DNA from: Macropodus opercularis
Taxonomy: Eukaryota; Chordata; Actinopteri; Anabantiformes; Osphronemidae
NCBI GenBank assembly: GCA_030770545.1
Contig: CM061106.1
Coordinates: 9,218,001 to 9,282,000 of the forward strand
Direction: 5' to 3'
Length of the DNA: 64,000 nucleotides
Part shown: one piece after another, positions 1 through 9,962 of the stretch
Layout of the letters: each line of letters opens with the position of its first letter
How positions within the stretch are numbered: position 1 is the first letter of the stretch
The notes under the pieces: generated by a model
Seen by the model: only the letters and a program-made list of their open reading frames with translations
The model's database searches: none
Told to the model about the DNA's origin: nothing
Program-made: the position numbers and the translations under genes

Positions 1-94
1 TGGATTCCCTCACACGTTCCTTTGCCCGTTCCTTTGAACACCACTTGGCACAGAGACGATGGCGGCCCTACCCACCACCGTCTCCGTGTTGTCG

Positions 95-525
95 TGTTTT
101 GGGGGCATGTGCCTGGCGCGTCAGAGAAAACAGCCTCCCAGGTTATCGTGACTGTGCCTGCCTTAGGTCGTCCCGGGGTTTGAGGTGGGATCTTACCCGT
201 CATGGGCGAACCAGCCTTCCAAACCCGGCCAGTAGCGGTGGTCACTGAGTCGACTTACGGACGCAATACTTTTCTACTTTTACATTGTTAAATGGTACAT
301 GAGACCCTCTAGTCTTTTGTTCTCGCTACACTGCGTTAACGTGGACATTTCCCCAGTGTGGGATCAATACAGGTTAATGTTGTCTTTTCCTGTCTCGTAG
401 CACTTTTAGACACATTCATTCACTGGGAACAGCTTTGAGTCCAGAGGAGCCGTGAATCGAACCGCCGACCCTACGATTGGTGGCCGACTCCTGTCTCCTC
501 CAGTCCCAGCTGTGGTTCGTTGCGG
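95..525. repeat. Degenerate satellite unit with tRNA-like B box, copy in unit 1
   Basis: Related to the 242-bp satellite at 33783-34540. Bases 454-463 read on the minus strand as GGTTCGATTC, a perfect match to an RNA polymerase III internal B box. No convincing A box or cloverleaf was found, so this is a repeat with a tRNA-like arm and not a tRNA gene. Equivalent stretches begin at 34751 and 51455. Confidence 0.6.
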
Positions 526-595
526 CTGCTAACAGCAGCTTGGCGTCAAACACTCAGTGTGCGCTCATATAGCGCAGTTGTAGCTTGTTGGTACT

Positions 596-684
596 AACAC
601 ACACACACACATGCTCCTCCCACACAGACACACACCCTCCTCGTCCTCCTTGACCTTAACACCACACACACACATGGTTGTCGT
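596..684. repeat. (AC)n-rich microsatellite stretch
   Basis: Runs of AC dinucleotides separated by short unique sequence. Units 2 and 3 hold the same stretch at about 35252-35335 and 51956-52040 with slightly different repeat numbers. The stretch from 525 to 780 otherwise shows no gene. Confidence 0.8.
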
Positions 685-782
685 GTCACCGCTGGTCACG
701 TTGTCGTCAGGTGGCTGCCACAAACATTTACAATAGGAACCATTAGTGTCTTACTTTGACATTGAGTGGCCCAGGCTGTCAG

Positions 783-1070
783 GCTGCTCCTGTGCTCCTC
801 CTTCTCCCTCTCTGGTTATTCTTTCCACTCTTTTTGTGCCTCCTCCTCCTCCTTTTTCTTTCTTTCTCCTCCTCCTCCTCTCTCACCTTTTTTTTCTTTC
901 CTCTCCTCCTCCTCCCTCCTCATCTCCTCCTCCTCTCTCACCTTTTTTTCTTTCCTCTCCTCCTCCCTCCTCATCTCCTCCTCCACCTCTCTCACCTTTT
1001 CTTTCTTTCCTCTCCTCCTCCCTCCCCTTCTCCTCTCCCTCCCTCTTCTTTCTTTCCTCTCACCCCACCA
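783..1070. repeat. Polypyrimidine minisatellite, unit 1 (3 repeats)
   Basis: Almost pure C/T on the plus strand. Each ~55-60 bp repeat contains CTCTCACCTTTTT, which on the minus strand is AAAAAGGTGAGAG, a good match to a 5' splice site. Three such motifs occur, near 883, 946 and 993. Long proline/leucine or glutamate/arginine frames across it on both strands are by-products of its composition. It lies just past the stop codon of the minus-strand Glu-rich exon. Confidence 0.85.
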
Positions 1071-1661
1071 TGAACCCGCTAACACCCACAAATACTTTTT
1101 GACTCTGTATTTTTTGAACTGCTATGGGTTTAGATATTCTTCTTTTTTTTAGTACCCACTCCCAGTCCAAATCTTTGTATTTTTTTTCCTCCCACTTTCT
1201 TTGCTTTATTTTCTCCTTTTCCATCCAATTTTGTATAGTTTTTTTAAATTTTGCTTCCTCCTCCTCTTTCTTTCTCTGTTCTTTTTCCTGTTTTTCCTCC
1301 CACTTTTTTTGTTGACTCACCTCCTTCTTTCTTTTCTTTTCCTCCTTCAGAGCTGCCGCCTTCTCCTCCTCCTCCGCCGTCATTCTCCTACTCCACCTTC
1401 TGCTCCACCACTCTCTCCATCTGTACCACCTTCTCCCTTCCTCCTCCTCCTCCTCCGCCTCTTCTTCCTCCTTCGCCTCCTCCTCCTCCACTTCATCCAA
1501 CGATGTACTTATCCAACTTTTGCTTTCTGCGACCATTCTCCACCAGACTCTCTGTATTTTTTCCTCGTCCTCCTCCATCGCCAACTTCTCCACCAACTCC
1601 TCCCACTTCAACTCCTCCATCGTCGTCCAATTCTCCATTGTCAGTTTTTTCGCTCTCGAAT
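1060..1661 (-). CDS. Glu/Arg/Trp-rich coiled-coil protein exon, unit 1 (unrecognised)
   Basis: Not recognised. The minus strand is open from a plausible acceptor (TCATTACAG, exon from 1661) to a TGA at 1060, with an internal ATG at 1638 giving 192 residues. The N-terminal third starts MENWTTMEELKWEEL. An acidic run follows, then a basic/aromatic segment (GRRWYRWREWW, RRMTAEEEE), a long charged region likely to form coiled coil, and a C-terminus ending VSGFMVG. Unit 2 encodes the same protein with one substitution (Asn to Ile). Unit 3 encodes a clearly different version that keeps the Trp positions and the RRMTAEEEE, NWMEKEKIK and RKISKP-like blocks. Retention of the frame through substitutions and in-frame indels argues for a real protein. 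Upstream exons were not identified. Chance openness of a purine-rich strand is the alternative. Confidence 0.5.
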
Positions 1662-1759
1662 CTGTAATGACACAATACTAAAGTTTATTTTTTTAATAAA
1701 ATATCAGTGACACATTAATAAAAAGATTGTATTTTCAATTTCAAATCAAATAATCAGGA

Positions 1760-2745
1760 TGAGCAACCAGAGCTTCACATTGGATCCGTGTTTAATAACA
1801 GAAACACACTGATGCAGGCTTTTCTAGGTGGACGCAGACTGACGGCTGACATGTGCACAGAAGTTGAAAACCTCGGTGAGAGCGTTTCTCCTCAGTGTCA
1901 CACGTTGTTTGACCTGTGACCTAGTGTTCAATACGTCAGGCTGGAGAACAGAAGCGCCTTCCACTGCTCTGTAGTCAGTGTTAGTACAACATGCTGCTAT
2001 TCTGTCAGAGATGTCGACGATCGTGTATTTGAACGGGTCGTTTTGCTGTAACGCGATGTTGACTCTAGGGATTTTAATGAATCAAACCCTGGCTTTTCCC
2101 TTTTTAACTGGCTTGCTCCCACCTGCGGCCTAACGTTGTGCTGTTGTGGTTTCCTCTGGTGCAGGTGGACGTCATGTTCGCTGCTCAAACTCCAGTTTGT
2201 ACCATTAACTTACAGTAACTGCTAAACCCAATGAATTCAGCTCTGGCTACGTCACAGGAACAGCAGCGTTGTGACGCTGCAGCCATTTAAGTGCTTTACT
2301 TTATATGAGTGTACTTGAACTTATCACATAGCATAATGATAAGGAACCATAACATTATTTATATATCAACACAGTCCCACACAAACAGATCATTGTTCAA
2401 GCTCATTATACTTGTGGAGACCAGAGGGAGGCCTGAACCTAACAAAGCGTCGCCATAGCAACGCTTCCTGTCTGCAGCCAGTGTTGTGGACTTGACTGCG
2501 TGACTTTGTCTGGACGTGTTCATTCTGCCGGAGAAACCGAGGCCGTGGACAACGATAGATTTACACAACTGTCAACTCTCAGGCCTCCCTTAAAACCTCT
2601 GACCTGTCCAGAACCAAATATGTCAACTTATTGCAGGTTAATGTCACTTTAAATGTTAACTTTAAACCCGAAAAACCAGCATCAGTGACCTGGTTCCTCT
2701 CAGAGTCCGAGCTTTAGTCAAATCAAGTCACTGACTTGACAAAGC
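1760..2745. other. Unit 1 stretch without recognised gene
   Basis: Ordinary complexity sequence between the Glu-rich exon and the internal tandem repeat. Small minus-strand frames exist (about 1997-2188 and 2359-2568) and recur in the other units, but they have no family resemblance I can name. Upstream exons of the Glu-rich exon could lie here. Equivalent stretches: about 36416-37390 and 53340-54320. Confidence 0.4.
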
Positions 2746-2751
2746 TACATA

Positions 2752-3770
2752 GCTAAAGTAACTTAACATCTTCCTAAACACAAATAGGTTGAACTGAACA
2801 GAAAATCTAAGTAAATGCACATTTTTAGCAGAGCTTGAAATAATCCTACCTCTTTCTGTGGCTGTTTGTTGTGTCTAAGGTTTTTTAGAATGTTTGCTGT
2901 CAACATACATGTTGCTATGGGCCAGGATTAACACGTGAGGCTGAATGGCCAGAGTCTGCACAGGCTGAAATGAACATGGTCAGAGCTGCAGAAGCTGCTT
3001 TAAATTGACACGTGGCCCAAATAAACCCCTGCAGGGACGTCTCCTCACTCTGCATTGTCCCATCAGCACCTGTTACAGATGCAGCGTCATTGGAATGGAA
3101 ATATTTACAGATGTGTCCATTAAACATGTTTGAGTTGAAGGTAAATGCAGCTTCATTGCATGTTTCTCTAAAAGCTTCATAGTAATATTTTTCAGAGGCT
3201 TGATTCTATTACTGTGTCCTATGATATTTGACAATTCACATTTAACCAAATCAAGCAGTAATAAACATAATGATCCCTGTAAAACACACTGAAGCATCCA
3301 AAGCTGGTTTCAGTGAAATAGATTCAATCTAATAAACCTCACTGACCTGAACTAAGCAGCTAAAGTAAATTAACATCTTCCTTAACACAATTAGGTTGAA
3401 CTGAACAGAAAATCTAAGTATATGCACATTTTTAGCAGAGCTTCAAAAAATCCTACCTCTATCTGTGGCTGTTTGTTGTGTCTAAAGTTTTTTAGAATGT
3501 TTGCTGTCAACATACATGTTGCTATGGTGCCAGGATTAACACGTGAGGCTGATTGGCCTTCTAAGGTCTGTGTGGCGTCTGCAGCCGTGTCCCAAGCTGC
3601 AGGTTCAGCATCACTGGCTGTGAGTAAACCTATTGGGCTGGTTCCTCCATCTGAGAAGCACAAGTCAATGCTTATTTGTGACTGGGAGGATGTGCTGCTC
3701 TTTGATGGTAGCGCTTGTACAGCGGCCTGTTGAAACACGTGGCCCAGAAACGAGCATGAAATCACTTGTT
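2752..3770. repeat. ~600-bp internal tandem repeat, 2 units (array unit 1)
   Basis: Two direct repeats start near 2752 and 3357 with the shared motif taggttgaactgaacagaaa. The first is full length (~605 bp); the second is similar for about 190 bp and then diverges. On the minus strand the shared part can read SASRVNPG, but the longer frame over it (3391-3765) is broken by a one-base insertion in array unit 3, so I do not call it a gene. Confidence 0.75.
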
Positions 3771-3904
3771 TTTATGCTTTTCTGTCTTTGACTATATTTT
3801 TTTCCAACGTTTCAATGGCCACTGGAACAACAAATAATGTTTAGCCCATTATCAAAGAGTCTGCTTTTTAATTTCTGTTGCTGTGTTTGGTTTCATGGCC
3901 CCAC

Positions 3905-4035
3905 AGGTAAGATAAGATAAGATAATCCTTTATTGATCCCACATTTGGGAAATGTAATTATTACAGCAGCTCCCAGGGATTACAAAGCATAGGTGGTGCA
4001 ACGGTGCAAAAAGATGACATGTGCAAAAATATACA
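3905..4035. repeat. Dispersed teleost repeat tail with (GATAA)n
   Basis: Begins with GATAAGATAAGATAATCC followed by TTTATTGATCCCACATTTGG, a motif common at the ends of interspersed repeats in fish. Copies sit at about 39155-39290 and 55488-55620. From here to 4780 I see no gene, only a short G-run at about 4590-4602. Confidence 0.6.
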
Positions 4036-4589
4036 AAGAGTCTGTTTTTTTACAGGTAGAAACGCCTGTAAACGGACTAAACTTCAGGTTCCAGTTGTTT
4101 AGATTTAGCCTCTAGATGGAGACATTGTTCAGTAATGAAGGAAAGGAAATGAAACAGTGGAGCAGGCAAAGCTCCAGGGTTGGTTACTAACATCTGCTTT
4201 AATTTACAAACTACCAACAACGATGGGGGTTAAAATTATATACGAGCATATTAATTTATGTAAATGGCATGAAGTAGCTAAATATATCAGAAAAATCTAC
4301 CACCAAGATATGATTAGTCTGCTACTGTGCCTAGAGGCTGAACACAAGCTACGCACTCAAGTGAAAGTGCCACGTCAAATATTTAAGTGCAGTTGAAGTA
4401 CAAGGCTGTTGTTCAACCCATAATGATATTTTATTAATTAGCATAATTACTCGTCCTTGCAGGGGCCTGACTTGACATTATTTAAAGTTCAGCTTAATGT
4501 TGTAACTGTAGAAAACAAGACCATCATCTTCACAGTGTGGGGCGTGGGCGGTCAGGACAAAATCACTACTTCCAGAACCCTCAAGGTGA

Positions 4590-4602
4590 GGGGGGGGGGG
4601 GG
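4590..4602. repeat. Poly-G run, shortest of three copies
   Basis: An uninterrupted G homopolymer inside otherwise nearly identical sequence. The copy at about 39843-39856 is slightly longer, and the copy at about 55943-55963 is longest. This is a length-variable site that could also cause sequencing errors. Confidence 0.8.
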
Positions 4603-4782
4603 GTGAGCTGGTGTTGGTGAACATTGCTGCCCATAGGTGTCCTCATTGGTGCTTAAAGGATGAGGCTGAGGCTGGTGAAGCCATGACTGGTGTAGTATTC
4701 AGTTCTCAAAGGTCCACATTATGCCATTCTGTTATTTCCTGACATGATGATGAAACTGCAGCTAAATTCCAAGCTGAACATG

Positions 4783-5887
4783 TACAGTCATGGCCAAAAG
4801 TACTTGCACCCTTGCGATTGTGTCAGAAAATGCAACACTTCTCTCAGAAAATTGTTCCACTTGCAAATGTTTTGTATTTTATGTCTTTATTGTTTCCGTT
4901 CGCACTGGAACAACACAAAAAACAAACAAACAAACAAAGAAATGTGAAAATGAATGGCTTCCTGTAACACTCTTCTTTTGCAAACTGCTCCAGGTGGTTC
5001 AGATTTGAAGGAGGCCTCCTCCCACCTGCTGTTGTGAGATCTCTCCACAGGTTCTGTGGGAGTCAGATCTGGACTCATTGCTGTCGTTTCAGAACTCCAG
5101 CGCTTTGTTTGGAGCCATTTCTGGTGCTTGTTGAAGTGGGTCTGGGGTCATTGTCCTGCTGGACGACCCAGGACTTCTGGTGGAGACGCAGCTTTCTGAC
5201 ACTGGCCACGACGCTTTGTTCATCATCAGATTTCATGACAGCGTTCACACAGTCAAGGCCTCCAGTGGCAGAAGCAGCACAGCAACCCCAGAACATCTTT
5301 GAGCCTCCACCACGTGTGACTGCAGGGACTGTGTTCTTTTCTTTGAAGGCCTCATTTCTTCTTCTGTAAACATGCCATGATGTCCTTTACCAGAAAGCTC
5401 TGCTTTTGTCTCATCTGTCCACAGCACGTTCTCCCAGAAGGACTGTGGTTTTGTCAAACTGCAGTCTTGCTTTTTCTGCCTTTGTGTCAGCAGTGGTGCC
5501 TCCTGGGCTGAGCTGACACTGTTGTGCCCTGTGTCTGCAGATCAGCTTGGATTTGTTTGGAGGTTAATGGGATTCTTTACCCACCATTCCAACAATCCTT
5601 CATTGTAATTTTTCATTCATTTTGCCCTTCGACGTCCAGGGAGGTTTGCTACAGAGCCACGGGCTGTAAAACCTCTGGATGATGTTGGAACATTCAGATC
5701 TCTGCCGATGGACTTGTAGCCTTGACATTGTCCATGTTTTTCCCCAGACAGCTCTTTACACTTGTTTCTTTTCTCCATGCTCAGGGTGACACACAACACA
5801 AACTGTTTGCATATATTGTCCACACAAGTGCTGCGTGTTCTGACAGAATTGCAAGGGTGCTGATATTTTTGGCCATTTTGACCATAT
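4783..5887 (-). mobile_element. Tc1/mariner-type DNA transposon, inactive, copy 1
   Basis: A DNA cut-and-paste transposon of the Tc1/mariner superfamily. The left end reads TACAGTCATGGCCAAAAG and the right end is its imperfect inverted repeat, with TA at both edges. The transposase lies on the minus strand but is broken by frameshifts. Visible pieces in order are the N-terminal helix-turn-helix region with GSVANLPGRR (about 5823-5617), FWENVLWTDET (about 5457-5400), MFWGCCAA and QQDNDP (about 5296-5110), and MSPDLTPTEP (about 5078). The three acidic catalytic residues of the family (WTDET, QQDND, SPDLxPTE) can still be read, but in different frames. It is duplicated together with the array (40036-41138, 56143-57260), so insertion came before duplication. 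Confidence 0.9.
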
Positions 5888-6047
5888 TTAGTAGCTTTGT
5901 GCTAAGTCGTTTCCTACTGACAAACCTCCACCAGCAAGAGATTCAATAAATTGCATCTTAACTTGTATCAGGACAGAGATTTTTGCGTTCCCTCAGCAAC
6001 TCAAAGGTTTTTAGAGAGAGAAAGACTAACGACCAGCTTTGCTTCAT

Positions 6048-6082
6048 TGCGCCACAACTACACCTACAACTACAACTACACA
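6048..6082. repeat. (CAACTA)n microsatellite, short allele
   Basis: A few ACAACT repeats with one ACACCT variant. Unit 2 (about 41284-41322) is similar and unit 3 (about 57427-57478) is expanded. It lies between the Tc1 element and the first USP-like exons. Confidence 0.8.
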
Positions 6083-6712
6083 CCTTTCATACTTGATATC
6101 ACATATATTATTTTGTTTGATTTTACTTTCCAACAAAGGCTGCCTTGTTTTTTTGGACAGATGCTGGAGGGTAAGTGTCTGAATTTATTGACCCGAACTG
6201 TTTGTTTGACTTTGTGCATTGAGAAATTTTGATGTTTTTACTAATATGTCTAATCAAATGTATCTTGATCTATTTTGAACAGGTTTGTTTGTTTGCGTTT
6301 TAATATGTTAGTAGATAAATAAAAGTGGGCTGTCTGCGTTAGCAAACATGTTGTACTGTGCGTTATGCTAATTCTTTTAATATAATAACGTAATAATATA
6401 TATATAATATTTTATCAAAAACCTCGTGTAACAAAAGCAGGTTTTCGCTCCCTCTAGACATTTTCAAAGAGAGAGAGTTTATTGTCGCTTTACTTTTCAT
6501 CTTATCAGACTCGTAGTTCAAATAGCAAATCATTAGTAAAACGTGACTTTTCCAAATGCAATTGATTAAGTTCTGCCATTAAACAGTATAGGAGACGTTT
6601 TCCAGGTGTGAGTCCACAAGGACATAGATTCAAAGTTCCAGGGGCTAAAGCTGGAATATGTGTATTATATATGTATTTGTTGTGTTGAACTGAGTTTCTG
6701 TGTTTGGAACAG

Positions 6713-8427
6713 ACACCACACAGTTGTCTCCTGCTGCAGCACCGGCCTCCTCAGAGCACACGTATGTTTAATGTTCCACATGATATTGTTGTTGTTTATT
6801 ATTGATGACTTCATTGCTGTAGCATTAGTAGAGTAACGTGTGTCTCTGTCTCTTCCACCTTCAGGCCTCTCTCCCCATATGAGCGGTTTGTCGCGGGTAC
6901 GTCATCGAGTGTCACATACACCTGATGACTCCACGCGTGTTCTGTGCGTGAGGTTATAGTTTATTGTGAGTCTTCATCTGTGGAAAAGGACACGTGATGT
7001 TTGTCATGTTTCAGGTTACCCAACCTCGGCGATACCTGCTTCGTGAACGCTGCCGTCCAGTTCCTCCTGTGGCTGAATGGAGGAGTTCAGTGTTCAGGTT
7101 GAGGTTGCCAGCACCAGCTCCACCATGAGGTACAGCAGCTGGTCCGCAGCGTAGCACAGACGTTGGTTTGTCCACTAACGTTACCAGTCAGCATGAGGAC
7201 CATCCTAATTTCTTCACCTGCTCTTTCCAGGTTGTTTGGCGAACTTGTCCGTCTTGGCTTCTCAAATGACATCGATGAGAAGACAGAGGTCCTGGAAGCC
7301 CTGAAGCACATGGTTGCGCAGTACGAGCCGACCTTTGCCAAGGACGGACCAAATGTTGGTGCACGTCTTGTTTGTGCTACAGAGCAGACAGTGATGTACA
7401 GAATGTTTTTGTAGTGAAAACTCCTCTGTCTAAAACGCTGTTTCTTTGCAGGACTGCTTTTTGTTGGTCATGTCGGTGCTGGACATGCTGCAGTTGGTTT
7501 CCCTTGATCTGCAGAGAGCAGCCAACGCTCTTGGGCTCTCGTACGCATGTCCTGTCGCTGCTCACATCTCTGTTGAGGTCTTGAGCACCGTGACCTGCAG
7601 TCGGTATGAACTCTTTATAGTCTCATAGTGATTTTGACATGTACTAGTTGAACCTATGAATAAGATATATTATAACTTTGAGCTGTCATGTTATTGTGCA
7701 GGTGTGGGCAGCAGCTACCGACTCACCACGACTGCAAGAGCTTTTTCCTGGACCCCACGTGGAGTCCAGGAGGGTCAGTCCAGCAGTGTCTGGACGACTA
7801 CCTGACAGTACGCCTCAGCCCCAACACTCAGCAAAGATAGAAACCAAAGGTGTTGGTGCGTTTGATCAATTGTAAGATTTCAGCTAAAAGCTTCTTCTCC
7901 CGTGTTTCCAGTGCTTAAACAAGTGCAGCTGTGGAAATGAGGAGTCAGTGGAGCAGTGGTCGTTGTTGACCCTGCCAAAGTGAGTAACATCCTATTTCTC
8001 ATCCCAAATGTCTAGAGACCTCATCGCAGCAGCTTCTTCCACTTGACTTCCTTTTTGAGTGAGTGATTTGACCACCTCTCCTCCATCTCTTTGGGTCCAC
8101 AGTGTCTTGATCCTGGAACTCAGACGCACCGAGTTCAATGGCAACAAGATGGTGAAAGTGAGGACGCCCATGGAGTTGTCACGTGAACTGATGATTTCCA
8201 GCAGCCATCTGGAGGTAGGGCAGAGCTTCAGTAAAGGCCCGGTTCATTACACAATGATGTGATAAGAATGATTATAGTGAGACACTTAGAAAGTAAGTGG
8301 TAAAATACATTTGCTGGACTATTGAATGTGTAAATCTAATGGTTGTTTGTTAACTGTGCTATTTTCCAGACAGCTTGTTACTCACTTGTCACCACTATCA
8401 GCCATTTAGGGCCTACAGCTGATTATG
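6713..8427 (+). pseudogene. USP37/26/29-type deubiquitinase, truncated copy 1
   Basis: Part of a ubiquitin-specific protease (family C19) that would cleave ubiquitin from proteins using Cys and His residues. Eight exons with GT..AG borders and matching phases can be read: 6713-6761, 6865-6885, 7015-7129, 7231-7354, 7452-7603, 7702-7807, 7912-7979 with 8103-8214, and 8370-8427. Joined translation includes ERLPNLGDTCFVNAAV (Cys box), DCFLLVMSVLDML, CPVAAHISVEVLSTVTCSRC, CLNKCSCGNEES (paired cysteines), LILELRRTEFNGNKM and YSLVTTISHLGPTADYG. The last is the segment just before the catalytic GHY box, for which no exon follows. In the Cys-box exon 8 bp present in unit 3 are missing (near 7076), which shifts the frame. 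The CPV..VEV..TVTC block resembles the USP37/USP29/USP26 branch. Both the frameshift and the missing His box argue against activity. Confidence 0.75.
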
Positions 8428-8467
8428 GTAAGTGTTTTTTTGCACCTGCAACATACTCAGAGGTCAA

Positions 8468-8600
8468 TGCAGAGGCTTTGCTGGACAAACTCTGGTGAAA
8501 CTCCACCCGTGAGGCACATTGTGTCCTGTCTAATGTTGCTCCATCGTTTGCTGCCGTTGACAGTGTGTTTGTCAAACTGAATCAAACGCAGCAATAGTCT
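8468..8600. repeat. Dispersed repeat, member A of a pair
   Basis: Shares blocks such as ACCCGTGAGGCACATT, CCTGTCTAATGTTG and CCATCGTTTGCTGCC with 10535-10690 in the same order and orientation. The second member is longer. The pair brackets the glycosyltransferase pseudogene, so both may be edges of one inserted or duplicated segment. Identity of the repeat family is unknown. Confidence 0.6.
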
Positions 8601-8642
8601 GTCACGTCCTGACTTCATGCCGTTCGTCCTGCGTTTTCTCAT

Positions 8643-9962
8643 CTGGCTCAGGTTGAGATGGGTGAAGGCCGGAGCGTCTCTGTTGTGTCTGTGCCCAGTG
8701 CAAAGCGCTGCAGGATGTGGTGCTCGGGAGGATGAAGTGGGCCACAGTCACCATCCACAAGCAGGTAAACGCTGCTGAACGGGGCCTGACGCCAAGTCTG
8801 ACACGTCTGAGTGGTTCCTGCTTGAAAACCTTGGTGTCTTTTAACAAGCAGAACGGGTCATGACTCACTAACGGAATAAGTTAAATGTAAAAATGCTAAT
8901 TGTTGTGTTTTATTTATATCTTTAATCAAATCTCTCTGTGTTGCTCTTATTCCTTCGTGTTTCCTGTTTTCAGATCCGTAATGAAGCCGACCACCTTTTC
9001 ATGATGGACATCGACAGCGTCTTCCACAACCGCTTTGGGGCCGAGTCTCTCAGCCGACTGTCAGCTGTGCTTCACCGAGGCTACTACAAGGTTTCACTGT
9101 GGTTCCTTTGAGAGAACAGCTGAAATCCTGGAGTGTGATACAGACTCTAAGTAGAAGGGCCATGAAGTATAAGGCTTATTGTGCACGATGCTGCCAGAGC
9201 CCACAAAGCAACCAACTAGAAAACACTGAAGGTGCAGAGGCATGAAGCGTCTCGTCCTGCTCTTGTTCTTAATTCCTCCCTTTTGTCCGTAGACAACGAG
9301 AAATAAGTTCCCTTAAGAGCGTCGCCAGGAGTCCACGGCGTACGTCCCTAATGATGAGGGAGATACTACTACACTGCTGCCGTGTGGGAGACCTGGAGGA
9401 CATGGACAAGCTGGTCCGGGAAACAAGCACATGAAGGTGGAATCATCTGCTACTGCAGCTAGTGGAGCTTATTCATTGCTGCTTATCAGGCCACTCGTTG
9501 TTGTCAAAGAGTCTCGGTTTTTTAACTGATGTTTAGATTAATTTTGCTGATTTAATTACTTTCTGCCATTGAAGTAAAAACTCTCTCCCTTTCTCAGATA
9601 CTGTTACGATCAGTCACACGCCGACGCCAAGAACCACATTGAAGCTGTGTGGCAGGAAGAGTCACTTTTCATTCCACCCACGTTTATTTGTGTTTCTTCT
9701 TATTAATGTTGAAACCCAGACTCGTACTTTATGTACCTGCTAGTTTGATTCACGCTGTGTCAGAAACCTTCATGTCCCACATACATATATCACACCTGCG
9801 TCTCTGTCCTGCAGGTACCTGCTGTACAACAAACCCACTAAGGTGCTGTCTCCAGAGTATCTGTGGTCCGATTATGATCAAGTGCCGTCGGACATCAAAG
9901 TGGTCAGGATCTCCCAGCTGGTCAAGAACTACGCCGACGTTCGGCCCAACGGTGGACAGTGA
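8643..9962 (+). pseudogene. ABO/GT6-family glycosyltransferase pseudogene
   Basis: Remnant of a Golgi alpha-1,3-galactosyl/GalNAc-transferase of CAZy family GT6 (ABO, GGTA1, GBGT1 relatives), which adds sugars to cell-surface glycans. Readable pieces in order: EGRSVSVVSVPSAKR (near 8655), QDVVLGRMKWATVTIHKQ (to 8764), HLFMMDIDSVFHNRFGAES with a DxD manganese site and HRGYYK (8974-9090), TAYVPNDEGD and DLEDMDKLVRET in shifted frames (about 9330-9430), HIEAVWQEES (about 9640), and YLLYNKPTKVLSPEYLW to a TGA at 9960-9962. Breaks: one base missing at KRW/Q near 8710, two shifts between 9350 and 9440, and loss of the residues joining EES to YLLY. The N-terminal membrane anchor was not found. Family is clear; the exact member is not. 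Confidence 0.85.

Noticed and set aside
746..1152. Plus-strand Pro/Ser/Leu-rich frames over the pyrimidine tract (also 35402-35808 and 52106-53262)
   Set aside because: Open in several frames at once because the tract is almost pure C/T; no start context, domain or codon constraint.
3391..3765. 124-residue minus frame in the ~600-bp repeat
   Set aside because: The unit 3 copy has a one-base insertion that breaks it, and no domain is recognisable, so coding use is unlikely.
5034..5369. 111-residue plus frame repeated in all units
   Set aside because: Antisense shadow of the Tc1 transposase remnant.
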